Assembly (NCBI GenBank): GCA_007131725.1
Contig: SLPZ01000232.1
Span: 1-41,247 of the forward strand
Direction of reading: 5' to 3'
DNA: 41,247 nucleotides
DNA from: Balneolaceae bacterium
GTDB lineage: Bacteria; Bacteroidota; Rhodothermia; Balneolales; Balneolaceae
The translations under genes were made by a program, and so were the position numbers. Numbering within the stretch: the first letter of the stretch is position 1; the number at the start of each line of letters is the position of its first letter. Below, in pieces: positions 28,279-35,269 of the stretch. The notes beneath the pieces are model-generated. The model did not search any database, was not told the DNA's origin, and saw nothing but the letters and a program-made list of their open reading frames with translations.

Positions 28279-28827
28279 ATGGAAGCAAGAGTTCTGTTCA
28301 CATCCATTTTGCCTACTGTTTTGTCCATTACAGTAACTGCCTTTTTTCTGGCATCCTGTTCAACAAGCGCAAATGATCTTACGAAATCAGTTGCCGGTAC
28401 TTACGCGCTTGAGGGAATTCAAATAAATGAAAGGATCTGCCTTGTCGGTTGTCCACCGGAAAGATATGGCGAGATTACACGAAGCGACACTTTTCAAGTC
28501 GCATTTCCGGTAGAGATATACATCGTAGAAAGCAGGGTAGATACACTCCTGTTTTCAGGCCTTGAAGGTGCTGATGTCCCTATCAGGCATTTCGAATCAA
28601 GCCGAAATGCAACTAACCCATATTGCAGGCCTCATGGGCAAACCAACCCGCCAAGGCACTGCACTTACGCTTTACACCAAAATGACAAAATTCTATTTGA
28701 TATAGTTACACCTTTTGGCAGATATGCGGGAGAGGGCGGAATATCAGACGGAGAGCTGACACTAACTACAAACTATTTCTACCGTGGTATCAGTGTGGAT
28801 TATTATTTAACCGGTTCACGAAAATAA
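28279..28827 (+). CDS. Small hypothetical lipoprotein inside a repeat-bounded segment
   Basis: A 182-residue protein with a lipoprotein leader (LASC, Cys27). The mature part starts VAGTYALEGIQINERICLVGCPPERYGEI and alternates beta strands with polar turns (FPVEIYIVESRVDTLLFSG, ILFDIVTPFGRYAGEGGISDGELTLTTNYFYRG), suggesting a small beta-barrel or lipocalin-like fold. Four Cys after the lipobox, one pair in CLVGC and another spanning YCRPHGQTNPPRHC, could form disulfides. I recognise no family. It starts 50 bases after repeat D copy 1 and is followed by a terminator-like hairpin. Single gene; function unknown. Confidence 0.72.
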   Translation: MEARVLFTSILPTVLSITVTAFFLASCSTSANDLTKSVAGTYALEGIQINERICLVGCPPERYGEITRSDTFQVAFPVEIYIVESRVDTLLFSGLEGADVPIRHFESSRNATNPYCRPHGQTNPPRHCTYALHQNDKILFDIVTPFGRYAGEGGISDGELTLTTNYFYRGISVDYYLTGSRK

Positions 28828-28850
28828 TGTCCCGCTGTTATCTTTATCCC

Positions 28851-28880
28851 AAAATTGTCATTGAAACAATGACAATTTTT
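28851..28880 (+). terminator. Hairpin with T-run after the small lipoprotein gene
   Basis: aaaattgtcatt (28851-28862) pairs perfectly with aatgacaatttt (28868-28879) around the loop gaaac, followed by T. The stem is AT-rich and symmetrical, so it could work in both directions. It lies 23 bases past the stop codon. Confidence 0.6.
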
Positions 28881-28889
28881 CCCGAAGGG

Positions 28890-28922
28890 CCGACAAATCA
28901 TTGTGAACCAATGATTTGTCGG
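28890..28922. repeat. Perfect 14-bp hairpin, second of a tandem pair
   Basis: ccgacaaatcattg (28890-28903) pairs perfectly with caatgatttgtcgg (28909-28922) around the loop tgaac. Further on, ccgacattgaaac (28931-28943) has an inverted partner gtttcaatgtcgg (28985-28997). No gene is credible from 28828 to 29709; this 880-base gap is filled by these hairpins, the long inverted repeat at 29249 and repeat D copy 2. Confidence 0.65.
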
Positions 28923-29248
28923 GGTCAATCCCGACATTGAAACCAGTAGTGGTTCATTCTTTAATAAATGCTCATAAACCTTTGTGTTTCAATGTCGGTA
29001 CCGAATGCTTTCGGTGCAAAAAAGGTTTAACGACTTTTTTGGGTTTATTAATTCGAACTCTTTTATTTTTCGAGTAACACTCTTTGAATACACTTGCATC
29101 AATAACACACAGCATCTGATTCCTGTTTTGTGTATTGCATGACCCAAATTCGATAGATCTCTGATCCGGATAACAGCTTTGGGGTTTCTGCATTCAGTAA
29201 ACCACGCCCAATCCCTTCGATGCTTTTTGTTGCCTTTTCTTCATTCCT

Positions 29249-29370
29249 TGCCTCGGGATTTTTTTGGAGGCTTTGTATCCCCCGGGTGAAGCGGCTATCG
29301 GAATTGCGAAGCAAGAATGATGGAGCGCAACCCGGGGGAGATCAGAGCAACAAGAAAAGACCCCGAGGCA
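29249..29370. repeat. Long imperfect inverted repeat with GC-rich arms
   Basis: The left arm has tgcctcggg (29249-29257) and cccccgggt (29279-29287); the right arm has acccggggg (29330-29338) and cccgaggca (29362-29370), in mirrored order with similar spacing. The DNA between the two blocks of each arm is partly complementary. This forms a 122-base cruciform or stem. Its base composition is more GC-rich than its surroundings. Possibly a decayed mobile element or RNA gene. Confidence 0.55.
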
Positions 29371-29509
29371 TTGAGCCTTTCAAAGCACGAGAACAAATTC
29401 GAGGGGTTACCGGGAAGGACTCCAGGGTAAGCCAGTACAGATTTTTTTTAAAAATGGTTGCTAATCCCCTTTTCGAAAGATCTTATCATTAATCGAATGT
29501 TGAGTATCA

Positions 29510-29616
29510 GACTTTCGAAGTCTTCATAAACGCTACCAAAAAGATTTGAAAGATGTAATTAGCCAATATTTTACTAAAATCAGAAAGACTTCGGAAGTCT
29601 TTGCCAACCTGCCATT
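29510..29616 (+). repeat. 105-bp dispersed repeat (family D), copy 2
   Basis: Starts gactttcgaagtc and ends with gacttcggaagtctttgcc then aacctgccat, with the shared core attagccaatattttactaaaa. Collinear with copy 1 (28124-28228) over the full length, with scattered substitutions, in the same orientation. Confidence 0.78.
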
Positions 29617-29709
29617 TATATTATTGACATTACACTATATCAACTCACACATAATGTGTGTCCTGGAATTTTTACAGCGAATTGATTAAAACAGAAACAA
29701 GAGCTGAAA

Positions 29710-30492
29710 TTAAATATCATCACCCGAAACCGGGCCGATCCATCCGTTTACCCGGTAGATAACGGTGTGGCTGGCCGGATAACCGGGAGGATCTTCAAAA
29801 TCTTCAACGTTTGTATCCTGGATAGAAATCGGAATCGTCAATGGTATTTCACCACCTCTGGCAATCTCCTTCAGCGTATTAAAGTCCACTTCTGTTAGAT
29901 TGTAACCATATACAATTTCATATCCATATTCGTCTTCTTCAGTTGCATTCGGATCCTCACCTACTGATGTGTGTGGAAAACCAAATCCATTCTGACAATC
30001 CTGAATATTACAGCGTAAAACATCCACATCCACGATTTCTGTTGGCAACAGGTGCAAAATCATGCGATTACCTCCTGCAGGCATAGCCTTGATCCATCCG
30101 CTTGCGGGATGTACCCGGCCTTCAAGAAATCGCGTGGCGGTTCCCCCTATAACCAGAGACTGGCTGTCCTGGCAGGGATGTGTGCTCTGAATAGTAAGGT
30201 TGAGCGTTTCCGGCATTTTTGCAGACGATCCCATGCCGGGCATTGCCTGAAAATAACCATCTCCGTACCGGCTGAACGTGTAGAAACCGTATCGTGTAAA
30301 ATTAATTTCATCAGTAAAGACACCGGTTATTGGTGGATCACCGATTTTATAGCGGCTTTCCCTGATCTCGGTTACATCAAGCTGAACCCAAACGGTTACT
30401 TCATCATCCTGTGAGGCCTCATCTGAACAGGAGTTGAACCAGAAAAACGGAAAAATCAGTACTAAAAGAATTGCTTGTTTTTTGCTTCTCAT
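29710..30492 (-). CDS. Hypothetical lipoprotein
   Basis: From the ATG at 30492 the product is 260 residues with a textbook lipoprotein leader, MRSKKQAILLVLIFPFFWFN then SC (Cys22). A longer frame opens at 30585, but the extra 31 residues spoil the signal peptide and a GGGAGGG sits just before 30492. The mature protein begins with an acidic linker and beta-rich sequence (VTVWVQLDVTEIRESRYKIG, TLNLTIQSTHPCQDSQSLVIGG, RMILHLLPTEIVDVDVLRC). The C-terminal part ends in HTVIYRVNGWIGPVSGDDI. The extracellular Cys may pair. I recognise no family. It lies downstream of hemL but is separated by 191 bases with an inverted repeat. Confidence 0.72.
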   Translation of the reverse strand: MRSKKQAILLVLIFPFFWFNSCSDEASQDDEVTVWVQLDVTEIRESRYKIGDPPITGVFTDEINFTRYGFYTFSRYGDGYFQAMPGMGSSAKMPETLNLTIQSTHPCQDSQSLVIGGTATRFLEGRVHPASGWIKAMPAGGNRMILHLLPTEIVDVDVLRCNIQDCQNGFGFPHTSVGEDPNATEEDEYGYEIVYGYNLTEVDFNTLKEIARGGEIPLTIPISIQDTNVEDFEDPPGYPASHTVIYRVNGWIGPVSGDDI

Positions 30493-30495
30493 AAT

Positions 30496-30502
30496 CCCTC
30501 CC
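30496..30502 (-). promoter_or_regulatory. Shine-Dalgarno GGGAGGG deciding the lipoprotein start
   Basis: On the minus strand GGGAGGG is followed by ATT and then ATG at 30492. The spacing is short (about four bases after GGAGG) but the match is strong for this genome. Confidence 0.5.
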
Positions 30503-30571
30503 AACCATTTGTTTATGATTGAGTGCACTATAAGTTCAATGGGGATTATAATGCACCGTGAAAACAACCAC

Positions 30572-30663
30572 CCTGCACTATTCACAACTAAATTTCGCTT
30601 CGCGTTAAAAAAATGAGCTTGGTGAATAGTGCAGGTTATAACCGAATATTACGCAAATATTCG
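30572..30663. repeat. 14-bp perfect inverted repeat and a second hairpin after hemL
   Basis: cctgcactattcac (30572-30585) is mirrored exactly at 30622-30635. Next to it cgaatatt-acgca-aatattcg (30643-30663) forms an 8-bp stem 21 bases past the hemL stop, flanked by two direct ataaccg copies. The second hairpin may be the hemL transcript end; the first looks like an operator or a tiny insertion. Confidence 0.5.
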
Positions 30664-30683
30664 ATAACCGGAACGATGATTTT

Positions 30684-31982
30684 TTACTTCATTCCAGCCT
30701 TTACAGCCTCAAGGGATTCATCAGCCGCCAGTACGGTTTTGTCGAGCATTTCATGCGTGTGTGATGTGGCTAAAAACCAGGTTTCGAATGGCGATGGAGG
30801 CAGATAAATTCCACGCCTGAGCATTTCATGGAAAAACCGCCTAAAGAATTCCTGATCCGTCGTGTTGGCAGTTTTAAAGCTGGACACTTTTTCTTTTGTA
30901 AAGAATATGCTGATCATGGATCCCACCTGGTTGATATGATAATCCACCTTGTGATTATTGAGCACAACACGCAACCGCTTTGCCAGGTATTCGGTTTTTT
31001 CTTCAAGTTCCACATAGAGTTCGGGATGTTTCTCAAGTGTGCTGAGCTGGGCTAACCCGGCACTCATAGCCAGCGGGTTACCGGAAAGCGTACCCGCCTG
31101 GTAGACCGGGCCGGCCGGTGAGGTTACATCCATAATTTCTTTTTTACCGCCAAATGCTCCCACGGGAAGTCCGCCGCCAATGATTTTTCCAAAAGTTACA
31201 AGATCTGCGTCCACGCCAAACCGCTCCTGTGCACCGCCTCGTGCAAGCCGGAACCCGGTCATCACCTCATCAAAAATGAGGACGGTTTCGTGCTCGTCAC
31301 AAAGTTTTCTCAAACCTTCAAGAAATCCCGGGTTGGGCGGCACACATCCCATGTTTCCGGCTGACGGTTCAAGAATGATGGCGGCAACATTTCCTTCATT
31401 TTTTTTCAGGAGTTTTTCCACGCTTTCGAGATCGTTAAAATCGGCATTCAGGGTATCCTTTGCCGTTCCCTTCGTCACACCCGGGCTGCTGGGTTTGCCC
31501 AGTGTAAGTGCGCCGCTTCCGGCTTTAATCAGAAATGCGTCTCCATGCCCGTGGTAATGGCCTTCAAACTTGATGATTTTTTCTTTTCCGGTATATCCGC
31601 GCGCTACCCTGACAGCGCTCATGCACGCTTCCGTACCGGAGTTTACCATACGCACCCGGTCAACATTCGGCACCATCTGCTTTACCAGTTCGGCCATTTC
31701 TATCTCCAGCCGGGTGGGGGCTCCGAATGAGGTAGAATTGAACGATGCATCCTGCACGGCTTTGATGACAGCCGGGTAGGCATGGCCCAGAATCATGGGC
31801 CCCCAAGACCCCACATAGTCGATGTATTCATTGCCGTCTTCATCAGTTATGACGGAGCCTTTCGCTTTTTGGAAAAATACAGGCACTCCACCAACCGATT
31901 TAAAAGCTCTTGCCGGAGAGTTTACCCCGCCGGGAATGGATTCTTGTGCACGGTTAAATAGATATTCGCTTTTTAAAAGCAT
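30684..31982 (-). CDS. hemL: Glutamate-1-semialdehyde 2,1-aminomutase
   Basis: PLP enzyme that isomerises glutamate-1-semialdehyde to 5-aminolevulinate, the C5 route to tetrapyrroles. The 432 residues are the standard length. The PLP lysine is Lys266 in [18 protein letters not shown], the cofactor Asp is in [11 protein letters not shown] (238), and the gateway phrases [26 protein letters not shown] and [11 protein letters not shown] are all present. The N terminus [23 protein letters not shown] is diagnostic for HemL over related aminotransferases. It lies two genes downstream of hemB on the same strand, so the ALA pathway is clustered, though gaps and repeats argue against one tight operon. 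Confidence 0.96.
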   Translation of the reverse strand: MLLKSEYLFNRAQESIPGGVNSPARAFKSVGGVPVFFQKAKGSVITDEDGNEYIDYVGSWGPMILGHAYPAVIKAVQDASFNSTSFGAPTRLEIEMAELVKQMVPNVDRVRMVNSGTEACMSAVRVARGYTGKEKIIKFEGHYHGHGDAFLIKAGSGALTLGKPSSPGVTKGTAKDTLNADFNDLESVEKLLKKNEGNVAAIILEPSAGNMGCVPPNPGFLEGLRKLCDEHETVLIFDEVMTGFRLARGGAQERFGVDADLVTFGKIIGGGLPVGAFGGKKEIMDVTSPAGPVYQAGTLSGNPLAMSAGLAQLSTLEKHPELYVELEEKTEYLAKRLRVVLNNHKVDYHINQVGSMISIFFTKEKVSSFKTANTTDQEFFRRFFHEMLRRGIYLPPSPFETWFLATSHTHEMLDKTVLAADESLEAVKAGMK

Positions 31983-32090
31983 AGGTTAATTAGTTGTATT
32001 TAAACTTGATGTCTGTTTGATTGACAGCACTAAGCCTTGAGTTCGAAACCCTCAAGACTCAGGACTCACGACTCAAGACTATATTCTAAA

Positions 32091-32981
32091 TTAATCACTT
32101 AAATTTTGCAGAGCGGCAATTCTGTCATCCAGCGGGGGATGGGTCATAAACAGGGCTTTGATTCCGCTTCGTTTTCCTCCTGTAATGCCAAATGCCTGCA
32201 TCGATTCGGGGAGCTGGTTCGGCACGCCCATTTCTGCTTTCAGCCTTCTCAGAGCGTTGATCATACCCTGGCGGCTGCCAAGCCTTGCACCGGCTTCATC
32301 AGCCACAAATTCACGCCGCCTTGAGAACCAGAATACAATGGTTGAGGCCAGAATAGCAAGAATGATCTCTGCAACGATGGTTGTCAGGAAATACCCGAGT
32401 CCGAGGCCCTGCTCGTTTCGTAGAACCACACGGTCTACCACAAAACCGACCACCCGCGCGAGGAACATCACAAAGGTGTTTACCACACCCTGGATCAGGG
32501 CAAGTGTGATCATATCGCCGTTGGCTACGTGGCCAACCTCGTGGCCGAGCACGGCTTCAATTTCATCGCGGTTAAACCGCTGCAGCATCCCGCTGCTGAT
32601 GGCAACCAGTGCTTTATTACGGTTTGCACCGGTTGCAAAAGCGTTGGCCTGCTGTGCCTGAAAGATTCCAACTTCAGGCATACCGATGCCCGCTTCTTTC
32701 GACTGTTTTTCAATAACTCTGAACAGCCACTCTTCGGTGGAATTTCGCGGTTTGTCGATGATGTGGACTTTCATTGTCCACTTGGCAATTTTTTTGGATA
32801 GCAGCAGAGAGATGAACGATCCCGCCATGCCGAAAATAAAACAGAAAATCAGCAATGCCTGCAAGTCAAGGTTGGTTCCTGTTTCATCCAGAAAAGAACC
32901 AACGCCCAGAATCGACATGGTGATGCTTGCCACCACAATAATGGCCAGGTTGGTTCCGAGAAATAATAAAACACGTTTCAT
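32091..32981 (-). CDS. htpX: HtpX membrane zinc metalloprotease (M48B)
   Basis: A 296-residue inner-membrane protease for quality control of misfolded membrane proteins. Two N-terminal helices (about 3-28 and 40-62), the zinc motif LGHEVGHVANGDM (HEVGH 147-151), two further helices (158-180, 195-220), and the third ligand in RRREFVADEAGARL. The ending MTHPPLDDRIAALQNL is characteristic of HtpX. It is a different branch from the Ste24-type M48 at 4.2 kb. It sits between hemB and hemL, 108 bases before hemL. In other bacteria htpX is induced by envelope stress; no regulatory site is visible here. Confidence 0.95.
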   Translation of the reverse strand: MKRVLLFLGTNLAIIVVASITMSILGVGSFLDETGTNLDLQALLIFCFIFGMAGSFISLLLSKKIAKWTMKVHIIDKPRNSTEEWLFRVIEKQSKEAGIGMPEVGIFQAQQANAFATGANRNKALVAISSGMLQRFNRDEIEAVLGHEVGHVANGDMITLALIQGVVNTFVMFLARVVGFVVDRVVLRNEQGLGLGYFLTTIVAEIILAILASTIVFWFSRRREFVADEAGARLGSRQGMINALRRLKAEMGVPNQLPESMQAFGITGGKRSGIKALFMTHPPLDDRIAALQNLSD

Positions 32982-33018
32982 ATTTGTACTTCTTTGTTTT
33001 TTGTTATTAGATATTCAG

Positions 33019-33036
33019 TCCCCTCTTGAGAGGGGA
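33019..33036. repeat. Palindrome tcccctcttgagagggga (family E), copy 1
   Basis: An almost perfect 18-bp palindrome, related to copies at 33174 and 34281, all in the intergenic DNA flanking hemB. This copy and the next bracket the double-hairpin repeat at 33051-33153. Confidence 0.65.
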
Positions 33037-33050
33037 AAAGTGCAGTCACA

Positions 33051-33153
33051 AAAGAACCTTCAAGCGTGCGTAAGCTCCTTGAAGCGTTTTTTAATGGCTA
33101 CACTGTGACGCTTGAAGGATTCCGGAAAAGCACCGGCAACGCTTCAAGGTCAC
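33051..33153 (-). repeat. Double-hairpin dispersed repeat (family C), copy 2
   Basis: The reverse complement of this stretch matches 22985-23085 almost base for base, except for a short linker between the two hairpins (a few bases longer here). Position: between hemB and htpX, flanked on both sides by family E palindromes. Confidence 0.78.
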
Positions 33154-33173
33154 TTTTTTCATGCAAACAGATG

Positions 33174-33188
33174 CCCTCTCGAGAGGGG
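33174..33188. repeat. Palindrome ccctctcgagaggg (family E), copy 2
   Basis: A perfect palindrome centred on the XhoI-like ctcgag, 26 bases before the end of hemB. See copies at 33019 and 34281. Confidence 0.65.
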
Positions 33189-33213
33189 ACTTTATTTACG
33201 TCTCTTCACTACA

Positions 33214-34197
33214 TCACAACAATCGTGCCGCATCTTTGGCAAAATAAGTTGCAATGAGGTCGGCACCGGCTCGTTTAAACGCAATTAGGGCCTCCATCAT
33301 TGCATCGGTTTCGTTGAGCCAGCCTTTTTCTGCCGCCGCTTTTATCATGGCATATTCTCCCGATACATTGTAGGCCGATACCGGCACATCCACCGCCTCT
33401 TTCACAGCCCGCACCACATCCAGGTAGGGGAGGCCGGGCTTAACCATTACAATATCAGCGCCTTCTGCCTGATCAGTAACAGCCTCTTTAACAGCTTCGG
33501 TAACATTTGCGGGATCCATCTGGTAGGTTTTTTTATCGCCGAAACCGGGAGCAGAATCGAGGGCATCGCGAAACGGCCCGTAATAACCTGATGCATATTT
33601 TGCGCTGTAGGCCATAATTCCGGTGTGGTGGAATCCCTCTTCCTCAAGTGATTCGCGTATCTTTAGAATTCTGCCATCCATCATGTCAGACGGGGCAATT
33701 ACATCAGCGCCCGCTTCTGCATGGCTTACCGACATTTTGGCAAGCAGCTGTGCACTTTCGTCATTTACAACCTTCCCGTCTTTTACAATTCCGTCATGCC
33801 CGTAACTGCTGTACGGGTCGAGGGCCACATCGGTCATTACCACAAGGTCTGGAAACTCTTTTTTGATGGCCCTTACCGTTTGCTGCATCAGCCCATCCGG
33901 GTTGAGTGCTTCGGTGCCGGCATTGTCCTTTTTCTCATCGGGCACTTTGGCGAAAAGTAAAACGGAAGGGATTCCCAGTTTCTGAATTTCCTCAACCTCC
34001 TTCAGCAGCAGATCGGGTGTAAACCGGTAATAATCCGGCATAGATGGAATTTCCGTTTTTTGGTTTTTCCCCTCCATCACAAACAGCGGCGCGATAAAAT
34101 CTATCACCAATAGCGAGTGTTCCGAAACCATCGAACGCATGTTTTCGGATACCCGTAACCGCCGCGGCCTTGAATACGGAAATTTGTGGTTACTCAT
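33214..34197 (-). CDS. hemB: Delta-aminolevulinic acid dehydratase (porphobilinogen synthase)
   Basis: Condenses two 5-aminolevulinates to porphobilinogen (EC 4.2.1.24). At 327 residues it is standard length. The two Schiff-base lysines are Lys200 in MAYSAKYASGYYGP and Lys253 in MVKPGLPYLD. The metal site reads DVALDPYSSYGHDG (123-136): aspartates stand where zinc-dependent enzymes have three cysteines, so this is the magnesium-type HemB. The N-terminal arm RPRRLRVSENMRSMV, needed for octamer formation, is present. It lies upstream of htpX and hemL on the same strand, consistent with a haem or sirohaem/cobalamin precursor pathway. Confidence 0.97.
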   Translation of the reverse strand: MSNHKFPYSRPRRLRVSENMRSMVSEHSLLVIDFIAPLFVMEGKNQKTEIPSMPDYYRFTPDLLLKEVEEIQKLGIPSVLLFAKVPDEKKDNAGTEALNPDGLMQQTVRAIKKEFPDLVVMTDVALDPYSSYGHDGIVKDGKVVNDESAQLLAKMSVSHAEAGADVIAPSDMMDGRILKIRESLEEEGFHHTGIMAYSAKYASGYYGPFRDALDSAPGFGDKKTYQMDPANVTEAVKEAVTDQAEGADIVMVKPGLPYLDVVRAVKEAVDVPVSAYNVSGEYAMIKAAAEKGWLNETDAMMEALIAFKRAGADLIATYFAKDAARLL

Positions 34198-34280
34198 CGA
34201 TCTTAAATTTGATTTTTGATTCTACTAGGGACACACCCCTCGCTCGATGAACCGCGCTTCGCGCTTTCATCATCACATTT

Positions 34281-34296
34281 CCCCTCTCGAGAGGGG
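34281..34296. repeat. Palindrome cccctctcgagagggg (family E), copy 3
   Basis: A perfect 16-bp palindrome upstream of hemB, the third copy within 1.3 kb. It lies between the hemB start and the end of the ChaN-like gene. Confidence 0.65.
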
Positions 34297-34362
34297 ATTT
34301 GGTCCACTTCAAACAGAAAGTCCACAAAGTTTACAGAATAACTCTTTTTAATTGGAATTATA

Positions 34363-35235
34363 TCAATAGGTGGTTGTCATCGTGGATGGCACCACCAGGG
34401 TTACATCGGCGGATTGCAGCTCTTCTTCATCCACTTCCAGGGGATCGTCCACGGTAATTGTATTGATGGAAAAAATATTATATCCCGCAACGGTATCCTC
34501 AATATACCAGATTATGCCTTCCCGGTTATTGGAGTGATAGGAGCCGTTAATATGGAACATTCGGTCATCCATCTTCATATTCAGCAGGATAAAATGAGCC
34601 ATCGTCGCATCCTTTACAGCCTGGGCATAGATCAAATTGTCCCCGCCGTGGCCGTGTGCTGCTTCTGCTATATTTTTATAACCCGGCAGGGTTTTATCCA
34701 CTTCAATTGGCAGCGGCGCCATGTAACGAAGAGCGCGGCCGCTTAAAGAGTCAAGAACATCCATTCCGTTATGAAACACGGATGATGCATACCTTCGCGG
34801 AATGTTAGTTGCGATAACCTTCAACCCGTTTTCCCTGGCAAATTCCACTACGGGTTTGTAATCCGTTTGATAGTTTCTCCACAATCGCGCTTCATCTTCA
34901 AAACTGCTCTGGCTGATGTAGCCACTGAAATACTCATCAATCAGAATCTGCTGATCGGCTTCGAACATCTCCATTCCAACATGAGTGGTGCGCTGTGTGT
35001 CCTCAGCAAGATCTTTAACCAGTTCGAGCTGAAGCCAGTGGGCAATGGTGTTGTTGTGAAGTTCCCCAAAAAAAGTCAGGTCACTATCCAAAACACTTTC
35101 AAGAAGATCCGAATAGGAGATCACCTCACCCTGCTTGTTGTAGAGCAGGTAGGCCGGTTTATCATTATCAGCCGGAGTGAATGCCACAAATAAAAAAGCA
35201 GCAAAAAAGAACAATGAGAGTTTTTTTATCATCAA
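34363..35235 (-). CDS. ChaN-like protein (haem-binding uptake, Tiki superfamily)
   Basis: 290 residues with a standard signal peptide (to about residue 22) and no lipobox. The family hallmarks are LTFFGELHNNTIAHWLQLEL (His and Glu of the EraA/ChaN/Tiki fold), VGMEMFEADQQ, WRNYQTDYKPVVEFARENGL, VIATNIPRRYA and the late HINGSYHSNNREG. Characterised ChaN of Campylobacter binds haem and takes part in iron uptake, and the wider superfamily includes metalloproteases. It starts 35 bases after the M28 peptidase gene, so the two are probably co-transcribed. The neighbouring hemB and hemL fit a haem-linked role, but this is inference. Confidence 0.85.
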   Translation of the reverse strand: MMIKKLSLFFFAAFLFVAFTPADNDKPAYLLYNKQGEVISYSDLLESVLDSDLTFFGELHNNTIAHWLQLELVKDLAEDTQRTTHVGMEMFEADQQILIDEYFSGYISQSSFEDEARLWRNYQTDYKPVVEFARENGLKVIATNIPRRYASSVFHNGMDVLDSLSGRALRYMAPLPIEVDKTLPGYKNIAEAAHGHGGDNLIYAQAVKDATMAHFILLNMKMDDRMFHINGSYHSNNREGIIWYIEDTVAGYNIFSINTITVDDPLEVDEEELQSADVTLVVPSTMTTTY

Positions 35236-35269
35236 TCTTTAACAATTTATTTTTTCAACGCTTAAACGT

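Noticed and set aside
28972-29314. Two overlapping minus-strand ORFs (71 and 73 residues) in the 880-bp gap
   Set aside because: They overlap each other and the long inverted repeat, and I recognise no domain; kept only as part of the repeat region.
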